From assembly GCA_002328485.1 (NCBI GenBank), contig DCUF01000061.1:14944-27527 (forward strand): DNA of 12,584 nucleotides, given 5' to 3'. This document shows, piece by piece, positions 7,659 to 12,584 of the stretch. The DNA is from Deltaproteobacteria bacterium UBA2221. Lineage in GTDB: Bacteria > Desulfobacterota > Syntrophorhabdia > Syntrophorhabdales > WCHB1-27. Position numbers and translations under genes: made by a program. Position 1 is the first letter of the stretch. Every line of letters begins with the position of its first letter. The notes under the pieces are model-generated. The model did no database searches and was not told where the DNA came from. It saw nothing but the letters and a program-made list of their open reading frames with translations.

Positions 7659-7687
7659 AGTATAGCATATACAAGAGGGAGCATCAA
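7659..7687 (-). promoter_or_regulatory. Sigma-70 promoter for the rimP-nusA-infB operon
   Basis: On the minus strand the -35 box TTGATG (7682-7687) and -10 box TATACT (7659-7664) are separated by 17 nt, and the -10 is extended by TG one base upstream (TGCTATACT). The predicted start is near 7652, giving a leader of about 50 nt. The -10 overlaps a small inverted repeat, GTATA-GCA-TATAC (7660-7672), that could be an operator or simply a product of the promoter sequence. Confidence 0.6.
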
Positions 7688-7720
7688 CAGGAAAGACAGT
7701 GAAGTGGCGGACTTAAGTGC

Positions 7721-7767
7721 GGGGAGGAGCGGGAAAGGGCTTTCGGGGTAACACGGGGGTGGCGGGG
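7721..7767 (+). other. Putative G-quadruplex motif between divergent operons
   Basis: Six plus-strand runs of three to five G occur at 7721-7724, 7731-7733, 7737-7739, 7745-7748, 7755-7759 and 7764-7767, separated by 6, 3, 5, 6 and 4 nt. This satisfies the usual rule of four or more G3+ tracts with loops of 1-7 nt, with two spare tracts. It lies about 34 bp upstream of the rimP -35 box and 142 bp upstream of ugd. Folding in the cell is unproven. Confidence 0.5.
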
Positions 7768-7909
7768 CAGGCGACTTGTAACGAATCCTGTGCACCAAGG
7801 GAATCTGCCTGTCCTGAGGCCCGCCTGTGGTTGGCCCGGATCAGCCTTTTTTGGCCTTGACTTTGTGCCCTGCACTAGGGTTAGTTAACTCGAACGGAGG
7901 AGGGGATTC
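7768..7909 (+). promoter_or_regulatory. ugd upstream region with a weak promoter candidate
   Basis: This completes the 306-nt divergent intergenic region. A good -35 hexamer, TTGACT (7857-7862), is followed at 17 nt only by GTTAGT, a poor -10, so the ugd promoter is not convincingly located. An 8-bp palindrome AGTTAACT lies at 7883-7890. A strong Shine-Dalgarno, GGAGGAGGGG, ends five bases before the ugd ATG. No gene is visible here. Confidence 0.25.
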
Positions 7910-9247
7910 ATGCGGATTTCTCTTATTGGGGTAGGCTACGTCGGTCTCGTCACAGGCGCCTGCTTTGCGGAGACTGGCAACCACGTCGTCTGTATGGATG
8001 TTGACACGGTCAAGATTGAGGGGCTGAAACAAGGTCGGATTCCCATCTATGAGCCGCAGCTTGAAGAGATCGTAAAAAATAACGTAAGAGAGGGAAGGCT
8101 TGAGTTTACTACCAGTATCAAGGAGGCCGTAGATCACGGTATTATCGTCTGCATTGCGGTAAATACGCCCCAAGATACGGATGGAGCCGCCGACCTTTCT
8201 TATGTTCTTCAGGTAGCCAAGGAGATTGGGCGCGCCATCGAGAAATATAGGGTCATCGTCGTGAAATCGACCGTGCCGGTCGGGACATGCGAGCGGGTGA
8301 GGGACGTGATCAAGGCTGAGTTGAGGGAGAGGGGTCTGGAGATCCCCTTTGATATCGCGTCGAACCCTGAGTTTCTCAAGGAAGGGATGGCGGTGGACGA
8401 CTGCATGCGACCGGAACGGGTGGTAATCGGGGTCGAAGACGGAAGGGTGGAAGAGATCCTTTCGGAACTCTATGCACCTTTCTTGCGGACCGGCGCTCCC
8501 CTCATCGCCATGGACCTTCGATCGAGCGAGATGACAAAGTATGCGGCCAACTCCATGCTGGCCACGCGTATCTCCTTTATGAATCAGGTGGCGAACCTGT
8601 GCGAGCTAACAGGGGCGGATGTTATGAAGGTAATGCGAGGCATAGGAAGCGACTCTCGGATCGGTCCGAAGTTTCTCTTCCCTGGTATAGGTTTTGGCGG
8701 TGCGTGCTTTCCGAAAGATGTGCGGGCCCTCATCAAGACTTCCCATGACTGTGGTTACCAGTTCTCGATCCTCGAGCAAGTCCTGGAGGTGAATCAGAGG
8801 CAGCGGATCCTCTTTCTGGATCGGATCAAGAACCACTTTGGTAACGACCTCAAGGGCAAGCATTTTGCTGTCTGGGGTCTTGCTTTCAAGGCCAATACCG
8901 ACGACATACGAGAGGCACCGGCCATCACGATCTTACGGGGATTGAGCGAGCAGGGGGTTACCTGTGCGGCCTATGACCCAAAGGCCATAGAAAATTCAGA
9001 GCGAATCTTCGAGGGCAACAACAACATCACCTTTGGACAAAACCAGTACGATGTCCTGAAAGACGCGGATGCCCTCCTGCTGCTAACGGAATGGCTTTCC
9101 TTCCGAGAACCCGACTTCGAGAGGATGAAGACGCTCATGAAGACGCCCTTGATTTTTGATGGGCGCAACCAATACAACCCGGCTAATCTTACACGCCGGG
9201 GCTTTACCTACATCTGCATCGGCCGTGGTGACAGGGCGAATGCATAA
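7910..9247 (+). CDS. ugd: UDP-glucose 6-dehydrogenase
   Basis: This enzyme oxidises UDP-glucose to UDP-glucuronate using two NAD+ in the cytoplasm. The 445-residue protein opens MRISLIGVGYVGLVTGACFA, an N-terminal Rossmann fold with GxGYVG. It then shows KSTVPVGT (119-126), SNPEFLKEG (151-159), the substrate-contact segment EMTKYAANS (207-215), and the catalytic thiol motif GFGGACFPKD (261-270) with C266. A C-terminal Rossmann-like domain carries WGLAFKANTDDIREAPA. All catalytic landmarks are present and length is typical. The start is set by a GGAGGAGGGG Shine-Dalgarno five bases upstream. The last 8 nt overlap uxs, which uses the product, so the pair forms a coupled UDP-xylose unit. No glycosyltransferase or polysaccharide export gene lies within the window. 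Confidence 0.97.
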   Translation: MRISLIGVGYVGLVTGACFAETGNHVVCMDVDTVKIEGLKQGRIPIYEPQLEEIVKNNVREGRLEFTTSIKEAVDHGIIVCIAVNTPQDTDGAADLSYVLQVAKEIGRAIEKYRVIVVKSTVPVGTCERVRDVIKAELRERGLEIPFDIASNPEFLKEGMAVDDCMRPERVVIGVEDGRVEEILSELYAPFLRTGAPLIAMDLRSSEMTKYAANSMLATRISFMNQVANLCELTGADVMKVMRGIGSDSRIGPKFLFPGIGFGGACFPKDVRALIKTSHDCGYQFSILEQVLEVNQRQRILFLDRIKNHFGNDLKGKHFAVWGLAFKANTDDIREAPAITILRGLSEQGVTCAAYDPKAIENSERIFEGNNNITFGQNQYDVLKDADALLLLTEWLSFREPDFERMKTLMKTPLIFDGRNQYNPANLTRRGFTYICIGRGDRANA

Positions 9248-10247
9248 ATACTGCACCTATGATCATCCCAAGCGCATTCTGGTCACCGGCGGAGCTGGTT
9301 TTATCGGGTCTCATCTTTGCGAAAGGCTGCTTCGGGACGGTCATGACGTCGTCTGTCTTGACAACTTTTTTACCGGTATCAGACGAAACATTTCCCATCT
9401 GACGGGCTACCCTGGTTTCGAATTGATTCGTCACGACATCACCGAGGCCATTCTGCTCGAGGTCGACTGGATATTTAACCTGGCCTGTCCCGCCAGTCCC
9501 ATCCACTACCAGTACAACCCCGTAAAGACAACCAAGGTTAACGTTCTTGGCGCCCTCAACATGCTTGGCCTGGCAAAGAGGGTGCGAGCCCGGGTGCTTC
9601 AGGCTTCAACGAGCGAAGTCTATGGAAATCCGGAAATGCACCCCCAGACAGAGGAGTACTGGGGCAGCGTTAACCCTATTGGGCGTAGAAGTTGTTACGA
9701 TGAGGGGAAACGGGTGGCTGAGACGCTGTTTTTTGACTACTTGAGGCAGAACAAGGTGGATATCAAGGTCGTAAGGATCTTCAACACCTATGGGCCACGG
9801 ATGCGGCCGGACGACGGGCGGGTGGTATCCAATTTTATTATCCAGGCGATGCGAGGAAGGGATATCACCATCTACGGGGACGGCTCCCAGACCCGTTCAT
9901 TCTGCTATGTCGAGGATTTGATCGAGGGGATGATTAGGATGATGGACTACGAAACGGGGGAATGTGACCGGGAGATCGATTACACGAAGCCGAGTTTATC
10001 GGGATTCCCGGGCCCCTTGAACCTTGGAAATCCCCACGAAATAACCATCAGAACCCTTGCCGAGAAGATCATCGAGATTGTGGGGTCGCGGTCGCAACTT
10101 GTCTTCGAACCCCTGCCCGAGGACGATCCGCGAAGACGGTGTCCTGACATAACAAAGGCCAAAGACATGCTCGCCTGGGAACCTCACATCTCCTTTGAGG
10201 AAGGACTGCAAAAGACCGTCGACCACTTTTTGAAGTACGAGAAATAG
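9240..10247 (+). CDS. uxs: UDP-glucuronate decarboxylase (UDP-xylose synthase)
   Basis: This extended-SDR enzyme decarboxylates UDP-glucuronate to UDP-xylose through a bound NAD+ and a 4-keto intermediate. I chose the ATG at 9240 (335 residues), which overlaps the ugd stop (ATGCATAA); starts further upstream add residues before the Rossmann strand that lack family support. Diagnostic features are LVTGGAGFIGSHL (14-26), ACPASPIHYQYNP (82-94), STSEVYGNP (123-131) with E126, TEEYWGSVNPIGRRSCYDEG with Y153 followed by K157, and YGDGSQTRSFCYVEDLIEGM with R219. The NPIG-SCYDEGKR block separates UXS from dTDP-glucose dehydratases. Residues about 236-257 look like an insertion of roughly 15 residues before PLNLGNP compared with the family as I remember it. 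Its only visible partner is ugd. Confidence 0.95.
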   Translation: MHKYCTYDHPKRILVTGGAGFIGSHLCERLLRDGHDVVCLDNFFTGIRRNISHLTGYPGFELIRHDITEAILLEVDWIFNLACPASPIHYQYNPVKTTKVNVLGALNMLGLAKRVRARVLQASTSEVYGNPEMHPQTEEYWGSVNPIGRRSCYDEGKRVAETLFFDYLRQNKVDIKVVRIFNTYGPRMRPDDGRVVSNFIIQAMRGRDITIYGDGSQTRSFCYVEDLIEGMIRMMDYETGECDREIDYTKPSLSGFPGPLNLGNPHEITIRTLAEKIIEIVGSRSQLVFEPLPEDDPRRRCPDITKAKDMLAWEPHISFEEGLQKTVDHFLKYEK

Positions 10248-10262
10248 TCTCGCAGGCCGTAT

Positions 10263-11003
10263 CTATATGCCCCAACCGCCGGAGACCGTTATGGTGGTTC
10301 CGGTAACGAAAGAGGCGTCGTCGGAGGCGAGAAACGCCGCTACCCGTGCCACTTCCTCCGGTTCCCCCATCCTCCCCAGGAGCGTTTGTTCGATAATGGG
10401 CTCCTTGTATTTGTCCGGCAGCTTCTCCATGGGAGGCGTCCTGATGAGCCCTGGGACGATGGCGTTTACGGTGACGCCGTCAAGGCCGGCCTCTCTGGCG
10501 ACCGTCTTGGTGAGGCCGATAACGCCTGCCTTAGCCACGCAGTATGCCGCCTCGCCTTTGGCCCCTGAGGTTCCGTAGACGGAACTTATGTTTATGATTC
10601 TTCCCCATCCGTCCTCGCGCATACCCGGGAGAAGCAGTTTGATAAGCAGAAAGGGGACCCCAAGGTGTATGCCAATCACTGCGTTAAAGTCACCCATATC
10701 AATCTTTCTCGTTACTCCCGGCCGGTCAAAGCCGGCATTGTTGACGAGTATATTCGCATGGGACCTATTACGTATCTCGGTCATCAGGTTGGTGAGGCGT
10801 TTTGAATAGGTGAGGTCGATAATGTGGGCTTGAACGTGGTAGCCCTTGGCTTTCAGTTCTGCCTCCACCCCCGGAAGGGTTTTACGGTTTTTATCCATGA
10901 GGATGAGCTTGGCCCCCCGTTCCCCGAAAACGTGGGCGCATGCCCTCCCTATGCCTTGGCCTGCACCCGTGATGAGTGCCGTCCGACCCGCGAGATCCGT
11001 CAT
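10263..11003 (-). CDS. Short-chain dehydrogenase/reductase, FabG-like, likely NAD-linked
   Basis: This classical SDR oxidoreductase has 246 residues from the chosen ATG at 11003, which has an AGAGGAGG Shine-Dalgarno at good spacing; the 11 residues possible upstream resemble no SDR. Motifs: TGAGQGIG (12-19), D37 at the end of the second strand (LILMD), NNAG (88-91), S141 in NISSVYG, Y154 and K158 in YCVAK, and a C-terminal TGTTITVSGGWG. Asp37 suggests NAD(H) rather than NADP(H). The position aligned with the FabG tetrad Asn is His113 (IGIHLG). The substrate is not predictable: 3-ketoacyl reductase, 3-hydroxybutyrate dehydrogenase and 3-hydroxyacyl-CoA dehydrogenase are all possible. It is convergent with uxs (15-nt gap) and probably monocistronic. 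Confidence 0.9.
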   Translation of the reverse strand: MTDLAGRTALITGAGQGIGRACAHVFGERGAKLILMDKNRKTLPGVEAELKAKGYHVQAHIIDLTYSKRLTNLMTEIRNRSHANILVNNAGFDRPGVTRKIDMGDFNAVIGIHLGVPFLLIKLLLPGMREDGWGRIINISSVYGTSGAKGEAAYCVAKAGVIGLTKTVAREAGLDGVTVNAIVPGLIRTPPMEKLPDKYKEPIIEQTLLGRMGEPEEVARVAAFLASDDASFVTGTTITVSGGWGI

Positions 11004-11045
11004 GGCCTGTCCTCCTCTTGCGTCATCATCATACAAAATGACGCT

Positions 11046-11074
11046 ATTTTAGCCAAAATAAGGAACGCATACAA
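11046..11074 (-). promoter_or_regulatory. Candidate promoter of the SDR gene
   Basis: On the minus strand a -10-like TAAAAT (11046-11051, five of six consensus bases) follows a weak -35 TTGTAT (11069-11074) at 17 nt. The predicted start would be near 11039, giving a leader of about 36 nt that includes the strong Shine-Dalgarno. The -10 lies within ATTTT-AGCC-AAAAT (11046-11059), a short inverted repeat that could bind a regulator. Confidence 0.4.
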
Positions 11075-11108
11075 GAGAGAAGAAGAGCACGGTTGGCGGT
11101 GCAGATGA

Positions 11109-11215
11109 TGTGGGGGCCGCTCTCGCGATGGCGACACTACTGCTTGGCCGATAGGGACGACGGCAGAACAGGACCTTCTGGATGCCATAGCCCCCGTACT
11201 TTTTTGTATTTTTTT
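11109..11215 (+). ncRNA. Structured stretch ending in two T-runs; candidate small RNA or orphan terminator
   Basis: Within the 409-nt intergenic region 11004-11412, GGGGGC (11112-11117) is complementary to GCCCCC (11190-11195), enclosing about 72 nt that contains a further hairpin, CAGAA/TTCTG (11164-11168 with 11176-11180, seven-base loop). The closing arm is followed by T6 (11200-11205) and T7 (11209-11215). This would fit the 3' end of a small RNA. The enclosed loop is long for a terminator, I find no convincing plus-strand promoter before it, and the T-runs may instead be an AT-rich UP element for rpsU. Confidence 0.2.
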
Positions 11216-11232
11216 GCTCATAGATATGGTAC

Positions 11233-11281
11233 GATAATAAAAATCGTTTGTCGCGATTCCCTCTGTCGTAGAAGCTATACT
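11233..11281 (+). promoter_or_regulatory. Possible rpsU promoter region (two -10-like boxes)
   Basis: GATAAT (11233-11238) follows an AT-rich tract but has no good -35 at 16-18 nt; the nearest, TTGCTC (11214-11219), leaves only 13 nt. TATACT (11276-11281) also lacks a good -35. One of them probably drives rpsU. The leader after them (11282-11412) has a five-pair hairpin TCTCT-TGAAT-AGAGA (11307-11321) and a purine-rich stretch; no recognised riboswitch is visible. Confidence 0.25.
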
Positions 11282-11390
11282 TGGTTTCCTCCGGTTTTTC
11301 TTTTGGTCTCTTGAATAGAGATGGTCAAAGAAGGGGAAGAAGGTTAGTCGGTAGGCCCGATAAATCCTTTCAAGGCAGGGGAGATCGATA

Positions 11391-11432
11391 ATGCACATGG
11401 TAGGAGAAGCGCTTGGATGTACATGTAGATGA
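11391..11432 (+). CDS. 13-codon upstream ORF overlapping the rpsU start
   Basis: An ATG at 11391 with GGGGAG eight bases upstream opens a frame encoding MHMVGEALGCTCR and stopping at TGA 11430-11432. It runs through the rpsU Shine-Dalgarno and past its TTG start in another frame. It could couple or compete with rpsU translation, or be accidental. The strong Shine-Dalgarno is the main support. Confidence 0.25.
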   Translation: MHMVGEALGCTCR

Positions 11433-11613
11433 CGGCAACATAGAGAAGGCTATCAAGGCCCTCAAGAGAATGCTTCAGAAAGAAGGCATCCTGAAAGAGG
11501 TCAAGAAGAGAAGCTTCTACGAGAAACCTTCTGAAAGGGAGCGGCGCAAGCAGAGAGAGGCTAGGAAGAGGCGGCTTAAGGCCGAACGGAGAAAACAGTG
11601 GAACAGCCGGTGA
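11413..11613 (+). CDS. rpsU: 30S ribosomal protein S21, TTG start
   Basis: S21 is a small, very basic protein of the 30S platform that helps mRNA engagement during initiation. The 66 residues (read with initiator Met) begin MDVHVDDGNIEKAIKALKR and continue MLQKEGILKEVKKRSFYEKP, followed by an Arg/Lys-rich tail, an excellent S21 match in composition, order and length. The start is forced: an in-frame TAG lies at 11401-11403 and no ATG or GTG occurs before the conserved NIEKAI segment, leaving TTG at 11413. TAGGAG sits six bases upstream. N-terminal alignment with the usual MEVRV-type start supports TTG rather than a frameshift. It stands alone between divergent and unrelated genes. Confidence 0.93.
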   Translation: MDVHVDDGNIEKAIKALKRMLQKEGILKEVKKRSFYEKPSERERRKQREARKRRLKAERRKQWNSR

Positions 11614-11619
11614 GTTGCT

Positions 11620-11641
11620 GCCGATTAAGGTATTTATCGGC
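11620..11641 (+). repeat. Inverted repeat just after rpsU
   Basis: GCCGAT (11620-11625) and ATCGGC (11636-11641) form a six-pair stem with a ten-base loop, beginning 7 nt after the rpsU stop. No T-run follows, so it looks more like a 3' protective hairpin or chance than a terminator on its own. Confidence 0.3.
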
Positions 11642-11661
11642 GTGACAAGATAGAATGCGCT

Positions 11662-11695
11662 CCCACCCAAACCTACAAGAAGGGGTTTTGGTGGG
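11662..11695 (+). terminator. Candidate rpsU terminator hairpin
   Basis: CCCACC-C-AAACC (11662-11673) pairs with GGTTTTGGTGGG (11684-11695) with one internal mismatch, giving 11 pairs around a ten-base loop. The stem is strong but is followed only by a mixed T-containing sequence (GCGTTGATTTCTATCTT), so termination may be inefficient or need a factor. It is the best stop signal before the next gene's promoter. Confidence 0.4.
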
Positions 11696-11763
11696 CGTTG
11701 ATTTCTATCTTCAAGAGTCTGTCTCTCCCATCTCAATCTCAGTCTTCCCTCGTTTTTCTCCCC

Positions 11764-11817
11764 GAGAACGCCCTGCCTCGCGATGTGTGGAAATGACGGC
11801 GAGAGGTGTGCGTTCTC
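11764..11817 (+). repeat. Nested inverted repeat upstream of the flavin reductase
   Basis: GAGAACGC (11764-11771) is perfectly complementary to GCGTTCTC (11810-11817), and inside it CTCGC (11777-11781) pairs with GCGAG (11799-11803), leaving a 17-base terminal loop. This forms a two-tier stem of about 54 nt. It lies roughly 80 nt upstream of the -10 box, so it would not be in the mRNA from that promoter; it might be an operator, an upstream transcript structure or a second terminator. Confidence 0.35.
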
Positions 11818-11896
11818 TCGCGGCCTTATGGTTATTTTTGTGCCCTCGCCAGCGGGTCTCTGCCCTGAGGCTGCAATATCTCCCTCCCCCGCTTTC

Positions 11897-11905
11897 TGCT
11901 ATAAT
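11897..11905 (+). promoter_or_regulatory. Perfect extended -10 promoter element of the flavin reductase gene
   Basis: TGCTATAAT matches the extended -10 consensus exactly (TATAAT at 11900-11905). No good -35 lies 17 nt upstream, which extended -10 promoters tolerate. The predicted start near 11912 gives a short leader of about 21 nt containing the AAAAAGGG Shine-Dalgarno. Confidence 0.6.
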
Positions 11906-11932
11906 GGAAAGAACAGAAAAAAAGGGCCATCG

Positions 11933-12505
11933 ATGGACAAAGTGAATCTGGGATCGCAGATTTTCGTATACCCTATGCCGGTCGCCATCATAGGGGTTAT
12001 GGTGGACGAAAAGCCGAATTTCATGACCCTTGCATGGCTGACCCGGGTGAACCTTGATCCGCCCCTGATCGGGGTCGTCATAAACAAGACTCACCACACG
12101 GCAAGGGGTATCCGACAAACCAGGAGTTTCAGCGTCAATTTCCCAGGGCAAGAGCTGATTGAAAAAACTGATTTTGTCGGCATGGCTTCAGGGAAGAATA
12201 TCGATAAGTCTGCTTTGTTTGACCTGTTCTTCGGAAAGACAAAGTCGGCACCTCTGATCGAGCAATGTCCCCTGTGCCTCGAATGTCGCCTCCATGGTAT
12301 CAGTGAATTCCCGACCAACGACCTCTTTGTGGGTGAGATTGTCGAATCCTATACAGAGGATCGGTTCTTGACCGACGGAAAGCTTGACTTGGCCAAGATG
12401 AAACCCTTCTTGCTCACCATGCCGGACAACGGTTACTGGAGTGTGGGCGAGCGAGTTGCCCGTGCATGGGAAGCAGGAAAGGCGCTGTTCAATCAGAAGC
12501 AATAG
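11933..12505 (+). CDS. Flavin reductase-like FMN-binding protein (flavoredoxin-type)
   Basis: This 190-residue cytosolic protein looks like a split-barrel FMN-binding flavin reductase, close in style to flavoredoxins of sulfate reducers. It starts MDKVNLGSQIFVYPMPVAII, then KPNFMTLAWLTRVNLDPPLI (28-46), GVVINKTHHTARGI (47-60) and SFSVNFP (65-71), the family's flavin-contacting strands, and APLIEQCPLCLECRLHG near 107-122. The ATG at 11933 follows AAAAAGGG and a perfect extended -10; longer in-frame starts would lie upstream of the promoter. C112, C115 and C118 form CxxCxxC; relatives as I recall them usually have Asn at the middle site. Such proteins pass electrons between NAD(P)H or iron-sulfur partners and flavins; the partner is unknown and no redox gene adjoins. 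Confidence 0.85.
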   Translation: MDKVNLGSQIFVYPMPVAIIGVMVDEKPNFMTLAWLTRVNLDPPLIGVVINKTHHTARGIRQTRSFSVNFPGQELIEKTDFVGMASGKNIDKSALFDLFFGKTKSAPLIEQCPLCLECRLHGISEFPTNDLFVGEIVESYTEDRFLTDGKLDLAKMKPFLLTMPDNGYWSVGERVARAWEAGKALFNQKQ

Positions 12506-12536
12506 TTGTGCGGGCCACGGCTATCCTTATATCTGC

Positions 12537-12559
12537 CGTTCACCGGTTTTTGTTGAACG
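12537..12559 (+). terminator. Weak hairpin after the flavin reductase
   Basis: CGTTCA (12537-12542) and TGAACG (12554-12559) form a six-pair stem around an 11-base loop, about 30 nt after the stop codon. There is no trailing T-run, so a terminator role is only tentative. The remainder to 12584 shows no gene. Confidence 0.25.
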
Positions 12560-12584
12560 CTAGAGCATTCCGCAAAATAAATTA

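Noticed and set aside
7604..7798. N-terminal extension of rimP with a hydrophobic segment
   Set aside because: The extension has no counterpart in RimP, starts upstream of the best promoter, and the ATG at 7603 has a Shine-Dalgarno and gives the normal family length.
9156..9239. 28-residue extension of UDP-glucuronate decarboxylase within ugd
   Set aside because: It reads through the ugd 3' coding region in another frame and adds sequence unlike the family; the ATG at 9240 places the Rossmann motif at the expected distance.
11004..11036. 11-residue N-terminal extension of the SDR protein
   Set aside because: The ATG at 11003 has an ideal AGAGGAGG sequence upstream, which would be buried inside the longer reading.
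11391..11412. rpsU frameshift with a true start at ATG 11391 or 11397
   Set aside because: From TTG 11413 the N-terminus already lines up with S21 (MDVHV, then NIEKAIK) and has a well-spaced TAGGAG, so no frameshift is needed.
11783..11932. 50-residue extension of the flavin reductase
   Set aside because: It would begin upstream of the perfect extended -10 box, inside the inverted repeat, and does not resemble the family's N-terminus.

Overview
The window looks like ordinary bacterial chromosome, probably from a deltaproteobacterial (Desulfobacterota-like) organism. That placement is an impression from protein flavour (flavoredoxin-like flavin reductase, S21 sequence, gene order); no rRNA or database search supports it. 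I see no integrase, transposase, CRISPR array, tRNA, rRNA or phage gene.

Positions 1-7603 (minus strand) hold one long translation and RNA-processing operon, read rimP, nusA, infB, DUF503 (ylxP-like), rbfA, nrnA-like DHH phosphoesterase, truB, rpsO and pnp (cut by the window edge). Spacing is tight, with several overlaps, except for a 117-nt nusA-infB gap where many bacteria carry ylxR. The products mature the 30S subunit (RimP, RbfA), initiate translation (IF2), modify tRNA (TruB), control elongation and termination (NusA), build the ribosome (S15) and degrade RNA (NrnA-like, PNPase). A promoter with an extended -10 lies upstream of rimP. A terminator-like hairpin sits between it and the rimP start.

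Positions 7604-7909 are a divergent intergenic region with that promoter, the hairpin, and a run of six G-tracts fitting the G-quadruplex rule. To the right, on the plus strand, ugd and uxs (UDP-glucose dehydrogenase and UDP-glucuronate decarboxylase) overlap by 8 nt and would together make UDP-xylose from UDP-glucose.

Convergent to uxs, with only 15 nt between stop codons, is an SDR-family oxidoreductase (10263-11003, minus). A 409-nt intergenic region (11004-11412) follows, with an SDR promoter candidate, a structured stretch ending in T-runs, and the rpsU leader. rpsU (S21) appears to start at TTG, and its start is overlapped by a 13-codon upstream ORF with its own Shine-Dalgarno sequence. 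After two hairpins, a nested inverted repeat and a perfect extended -10 box comes a flavoredoxin-like flavin reductase (11933-12505). I find no clearly new multi-gene system. The most interesting items are regulatory-scale structures and a few unusual residues in known families.
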